Shown here piece after piece: positions 42,902 through 46,961 of a DNA stretch of 46,961 bases. Origin of the DNA: Fonsecaea monophora (Eukaryota; Ascomycota; Eurotiomycetes; Chaetothyriales; Herpotrichiellaceae); NCBI RefSeq assembly GCF_001642475.1, contig NW_019174100.1, positions 1 to 46,961 of the forward strand, given 5' to 3'. Position 1 is the stretch's first letter, and every line of letters begins with the position of its first letter. The notes beneath the pieces are model-generated. The model saw only the letters and a list, made by a program, of their open reading frames with translations, ran no database searches and was not told the DNA's origin. The translations under genes were made by a program, and so were the position numbers.

Positions 42902-43825
42902 TCACTTCGCATTTTCCTTGGGACCAACACCTCTCAGCAAAACCACGGTGTTCCCCGTCGCCAGACAGGCCCCGATCTTTTCGCTGAACTCCAACAGCCG
43001 CCCGCCTTCGACATGGTACACCCGTAACCGCTGCTCCTCGGTCTCGACGCGGTTGTTCACGTTGGCGACCTGCAGCCTCTTGGCCGCATCGTCCAGCATC
43101 CTGCCGATCGACCAGTCGGGCGAGAAGAAGAGGTCGGCCTTGGGCAGCTTCGCCGTTGTCGAGGCGGCCTCGGCCTCGACGTGGAGGTAGACCCGCTTCT
43201 CGGGCGGGAGCTTGTCGTCGCCCTTGGCGTTCTTTTTCAGGGCGTTGAGCGCGGCCACCTGCGCAGCCTTGCTCGTCGGGCCGGGCTTGGGCGTCAACGC
43301 CTCCTGCCGCTCCTTGCCCCAGGTCTTGAGGCGTCCGAACCCGATCCGCAGCTTCTCCTTGTTCGACTGCATTGCAATCTCGATCGGCCGTGCTCCCAGT
43401 GGGGTGAGGTTCTTGCAGTCGTGGTCCTCGCGGAACCGGTGTTTGAGGCAGTACGTCCGGTTGCACTGCGGACAGTGCACGCCCAGGTTTTGGGACGTGT
43501 TGACAAACGTCTTGCACGTCGTCTCGGCGCATTGTGTGGCGTTGACGTGGTTCGGTTTACCCTGCCCTCCTCCAGCTGTGGTGGTGCCGCCCGTTTTCCC
43601 GATGCTGTTCAGCCGTCTGTTTCTTGCCCATTCGCCCGCCCGCGGACACTTGTGGGCGGTCTCGCTGCGGTGGTCGAGACAGTAGGTGTGATGGCATGAG
43701 TCGCACCGGAAGGGGAGGAAGTCGAGTTGGTGGCAGTAGGCGAATTCGCAGTGGGCGCCGATGGCTTCGACGTCTTTGTCCATGGCGGTATAGGATGACT
43801 CTGGGGGGTTTGTTGAGGCAGACAT
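42902..43825 (-). CDS. CUZ1: AN1 zinc-finger protein of Cuz1/ZFAND1 type
   Basis: A single exon of 307 residues from the ATG at 43825; the in-frame ATG at 43783 (MDKDVEAIGAHC) is also possible and gives the length more typical of relatives. Two AN1 fingers are visible: CEFAYC...FLPFRCDSCHHTYCLDHRSETAHKC (about 26-60) and CAETTC...HCPQCNRTYCLKHRFREDHDC (about 98-137). A Lys-rich linker and a C-terminal ubiquitin-like domain (about 210-305) follow, ending LATGNTVVLLRG. Yeast Cuz1 and human ZFAND1 bind Cdc48/p97 and the proteasome under arsenite stress; the same role is inferred here. Codons are strongly G/C-ended. Confidence 0.9.
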   Translation of the reverse strand: MSASTNPPESSYTAMDKDVEAIGAHCEFAYCHQLDFLPFRCDSCHHTYCLDHRSETAHKCPRAGEWARNRRLNSIGKTGGTTTAGGGQGKPNHVNATQCAETTCKTFVNTSQNLGVHCPQCNRTYCLKHRFREDHDCKNLTPLGARPIEIAMQSNKEKLRIGFGRLKTWGKERQEALTPKPGPTSKAAQVAALNALKKNAKGDDKLPPEKRVYLHVEAEAASTTAKLPKADLFFSPDWSIGRMLDDAAKRLQVANVNNRVETEEQRLRVYHVEGGRLLEFSEKIGACLATGNTVVLLRGVGPKENAK

Positions 43826-44245
43826 TGTGAGAGACGGCGACGAAAACCGTATATAGAGACGATACTATGACTAATCTGTAATGGAGGGTTTCACGGTGTT
43901 CGCTTGCCACTGCGGCAGGCGGAGGGGGGACTCGTCACGGGCGCAGAGTGTGAGGCTGATAATATGGGAGATGGATGAGGCTGGAAGATTCGGGACGCTG
44001 CAGAATTCCCCGCGCCGAGGCTGAGTTCAGCCTTGCCTCCACGTTTGTCAGCCTCGTGGCGAATATGCTTTTGTTCATTCTTGCAGCAACCTCTGATCCT
44101 CGTGCTCACCTTGTAGTATGATCATTCCATTCATTATCCAAGATGATTATCTCTCGTTCCAAAGAATATCACCGCGTGTCAATGTATATATCATGCCCTC
44201 TAAGTGTGTGCCTGCTTGAGCCGACTCTAAGTCTCAATTTAGGGA
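43826..44245. other. Intergenic, no gene seen
   Basis: Upstream region of the AN1 gene (-) and 3' flank of the alcohol dehydrogenase gene (-). A 72-codon minus-strand frame at 43891-44109 has no recognisable domain. Confidence 0.75.
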
Positions 44246-45484
44246 TCATTCCCAGAGCAAAACCGCTTTTACAGTGTCACCACTAAGTACATCGCGGGCA
44301 GCCTTCTCGATATCCTTGGCGCTATATGTCTTGATGAGTTGGTCATAGGGAAACAGCCCTTCGTAGTGTGCGGCCAACAGTCTAGGTAGAAACTCTGGAG
44401 GATAGCAGTCTCCCTGATTGCAGCCAATGTACGTACAGCCCGCATTCACCATTTCGAAAACGTTCAACGACGGTTCTGCCGAAAGCTTGGGAGGAGAATT
44501 TTCGTCAGCTTGTGCAATGAATGGAGAGGAAGTCCAGGGACACACATCTTCGACACCCACTGTCACCACCTTCCCCTTTCTTGCAGCACTGTGCACCAAT
44601 TCCTGGATCACCTGGGGCTTTCCTGTGGTGTCTATTGCACCGTCCACACCTCGCCCGTTTGTGATATCCCAGAGGACTTTCATGAGCTCTGGTCGTACTT
44701 GGGAATTGACGCCGTGGGTTGCGCCAAATGAGCGAGCCAGTTCTAACCTCGCAGGGACGATGTCCACGGCGATGATCTTCCTGGGCGGCGTCTCGAGCAT
44801 CTTCAATGCCATGATTGCGGACAAGCCCACGGCTCCGACACCTACAACGGCAACTGTCATGTCCGAAGTTGGATCGAGCACGTTCAACATTGCTAGTCAC
44901 GTTAGTCGGGTCAGCGTTGGGAAAAGAGATGTCGAAGAAGGCTAACCTCCAGCGCCCGTCATGACTCCACACCCTAGAGCCGCGGCCATCTCAAAGGACA
45001 AGCCTCTGTCAACTTTCACGAGTCCGCTCTGAGAGACCAGGATGTGTCTTGCGAAGCTGCTCTGTCCGTAGAAATGACTCGTGATGGGTCTCCCAGTACT
45101 CAGGCTTGAAAAGACTTTTGATCCGTCCAGTCGTCCAATTCCAAGGTTGTACTGAAACCACAGATCGCAGTACGATGTTTGCTTTCGCAGACAGTACTTG
45201 CACTCCCCACAAGAGCTGAAGACGACCGTGACATGATCCCCTTTCACGAATCTCGTAACATTTGATCCTGTGCGCTCAACGACACCTGCACCCTCGTGGC
45301 CCAGGACGGCTGGAAACAGCTCCGGCATAGTCTTCTCCTTTGAGAAATTGAGGTCTGTGCGACATACGCCGGTGGCCTTGATGCGGACGAGAACCTCATC
45401 TGGCCGGAGGTTATCGTGGAGCTCGAGCTGTTGGTACTGGAAGGGTGCCCCGGGTTTAGACACCACGATGGCGTCGGTGATCAT
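44246..45484 (-). CDS. Zinc-dependent alcohol dehydrogenase (aryl-alcohol type)
   Basis: Two exons, 45484-44947 and 44892-44246. The 54-nt phase-1 intron (44893-44946) has donor GTTAGC and a GACTAAC branch site. The product is 394 residues. Catalytic zinc ligands are Cys41, His63 (in GHEGAG) and Cys172. Structural zinc ligands are Cys92, 95, 98 and 106. The Rossmann motif GVGAVG (197-202) and an Asp at the end of beta-2 (IIAVDIV) favour NAD over NADP. The length and the sequence resemble benzyl/aryl-alcohol dehydrogenases of the MDR superfamily. Oxidation of aromatic or medium-chain alcohols is inferred. It is transcribed in the same direction as the AN1 gene but is not otherwise linked to it. 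Confidence 0.9.
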
Positions 45485-46926
45485 GTCAAAGATGGATATT
45501 TGGAAAGATCACAAAAGTCGGTTGCCCCTCGTTGCCTCGCATCTGTGCAGCTGGTCAAGCCGTTTGCATGCAACCTCTGACCGCCCAGGTTGTTTGAGGA
45601 ATGCTTCTTGCCTGTTTCGAAGTGAGTTTGTCTGAAGTGGCACAGCCGAATTCACGCGTCGGAGAGCACAAGTTTGTAGTTGTATCCAAGGAGACATGTG
45701 GACCAGCAATTCAGAGGTTTTGTTTGCTGGTGGCGTGCGGGGATCGAGTCGAACCACATGCGCCACAAGCCATGCAATCATACATGCACGACGCAGTTTT
45801 CAACTCGACTCAGCATCCAAAAATGGCTGAAGCTGTGAACTCTGTATTAGGACTCTGTGATGGCTTTGGGTGATATTGGCTGACGCTTCAAGTTGAGTGC
45901 GGAACGGCAGGCTGCAGCCTAAATTCGCATATTCCTGTCGAGATATTAACGACTATCCTTCATATACAAGCACTACTATCAGTGTCACCCTAATTTATTG
46001 CCTTGTAAAAGAGCCAGAGAAGCTGACTGAGCGCTACCATCAATGTGATGGCCCAGCTATTCTCCTTCACGATCCCGACTTTACACACACGAACAATCGC
46101 TCTTCCACCATTGATTGAACCCCCAATTCTGACCTTCTTGCGAAACTTGCCCCAGCTTACAGACCTCCCAGAATAACTCTTCTTCGCCTCACGATCCTCA
46201 CCCATGGATCAGTTACTAAGGCCACCTTTGCAGGAGTCTTCTGTCGATCGTGGGTGCGCCCTGGTATGTCCGACATGAACTGCACCTCTCTTGCGCGTCC
46301 ATCTCCACGACACCTACATTTCTCAGTGCCGACCGCAGTGCTGTTGTTAAACCATACATGTCCAAAAACCAAGGAATCGTCTCATGCTCCCGAACGCGCT
46401 GTACCTATTCGATCAACCCAAGCAAGCAAAAGGAGAGATCTAGCGATGTGCTATGCGGGTGGCTAAGCTGGCGAGGACCTTGGGTGAAAGAGCAGGACCT
46501 GCTTATCTTTTGACGGTTGGTCAGATCAGAGGTTGGCAAGGAAAAATGAACGGGCCCGATGCCGAATACTGTCGGAATTTTGGGAACATCGGAATGCTAG
46601 GAAGAGGAAGTGCACCAGGTCAATGTTACTCTCCCTCCTAAAACTCGGCCTATCGACTTCAATGTCTCCCCGAAGCCTTGCAGCTGAGACTGAGTGAGCC
46701 TTGCCTAGGCAACAGGCATTTCGACGCCGGAATCTTGACATGAGTACTTTCCATTTCCGTCTATGTACCGGAGCATGTCCTGAGCCTCGCCGCTTCAACC
46801 TGAGCTGTTTGGCACGTGACTGATTATAGCGTCATTTGTGACTCAACGGAGGAACATGGTGAATTCTGCTAGGTCCTGGGGACCGTCTGACTATATACCT
46901 TCGAGTAATTTACAGGGCCCTACCGG
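45485..46926. other. 1.4 kb without a visible gene
   Basis: Upstream region of the alcohol dehydrogenase and beyond. All open frames are 90 codons or shorter and none shows a domain. A stretch near 45725-45770 has a superficial tRNA-arm look but does not fold as one. Confidence 0.65.
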
Positions 46927-46960
46927 CGCTAGTCCGAAGGCCTTCGGCCGAGGACTAGCG
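46927..46960. repeat. Compound palindrome at the window edge
   Basis: Nine-base arms CGCTAGTCC (46927-46935) and GGACTAGCG (46952-46960) are perfect inverted repeats around a 16-base centre. The centre is itself built of palindromes: CCGAAGGCCTTCGG (46934-46947) and TCGGCCGA (46944-46951). The structure is GC-rich in otherwise mixed sequence and is cut off one base after its right arm. It may be the terminal hairpin of a DNA transposon or MITE, or another repeat; the rest lies outside the window. Confidence 0.75.
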
Positions 46961-46961
46961 T

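Noticed and set aside
43181..43699. Plus-strand frame of 172 codons inside the AN1 gene
   Set aside because: Shadow of a G/C-rich gene; the minus strand carries both zinc fingers and the ubiquitin-like domain.
32229..45484. Possible secondary-metabolite or defence cluster
   Set aside because: No polyketide synthase, NRPS, terpene cyclase, cytochrome P450 or NLR core gene is present; the neighbours are core genes with unrelated roles.
45725..45785. tRNA-like T-arm on the minus strand (GGTTCGACTCGATCC)
   Set aside because: The T-stem does not pair and no D-arm or anticodon arm is found at the right distance.

Overview
This window comes from a filamentous ascomycete (Pezizomycotina). The evidence is direct: spliced genes with short introns (about 50-90 nt, GTRNGT-like donors, CTAAC/CTGAC-like branch sites, YAG acceptors), loosely packed genes on both strands, and fungal families such as ERG25, a Vnx1-like exchanger, a fungal anoctamin, Cuz1-type AN1 protein, fungal transcription-factor-like and F-box/Cys-rich proteins. 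Order and genus cannot be fixed from the sequence alone. I found no rRNA, tRNA, CRISPR or complete transposon.

Layout. 1-3061: a (GT)n microsatellite, then a 905-residue ankyrin protein (-) whose C-terminal half is a higher-order super-repeat. 3062-8203: a 5.1-kb stretch with no convincing gene, full of short TAGGTACCTA/TACCTAGGTA palindromes. 8.2-9.0 kb: a small spliced gene, probably a mitochondrial membrane protein. 9.9-13.3 kb: a transcription-factor-like gene without a zinc cluster and a small conserved-looking hypothetical gene (both -). 14.1-20.8 kb: a three-exon MFS transporter (-), ERG25 (+) with a start codon split by an intron, a pterin-carbinolamine-dehydratase-like protein (-) and a mucin-like membrane glycoprotein (+). 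21.4-28.3 kb: an inositol-monophosphatase-family enzyme (+), the 26S proteasome ATPase RPT6 (-) and a Vnx1-like vacuolar cation/H+ exchanger (+). 29.5-34.6 kb: an F-box/Cys-rich protein with an apparent frameshift (-) and an anoctamin/Ist2-like protein (-). 35.1-42.6 kb: an FMN-dependent alpha-hydroxy-acid oxidase (+), a four-exon uncharacterised membrane protein (+), an unrecognised acidic protein (+) and thymidylate synthase (+). 42.9-45.5 kb: a Cuz1/ZFAND1-type AN1 zinc-finger protein (-) and a zinc-dependent alcohol dehydrogenase (-). The last 1.5 kb has no visible gene and ends in a strong compound palindrome cut by the window edge.

Most genes are core or housekeeping: sterol synthesis, proteasome (RPT6 and its possible accessory Cuz1), nucleotide synthesis, ion and lipid transport. 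They do not form an operon-like pathway, secondary-metabolite cluster or defence island. The less ordinary items are the ankyrin super-repeat protein with a helical N-terminal domain, the split ERG25 start codon, the frameshifted F-box gene, the palindrome-rich gene desert, the 654-residue membrane protein and the terminal palindrome. Exon joins were worked out by hand from splice signals and reading-frame continuity and have not been checked against transcripts.
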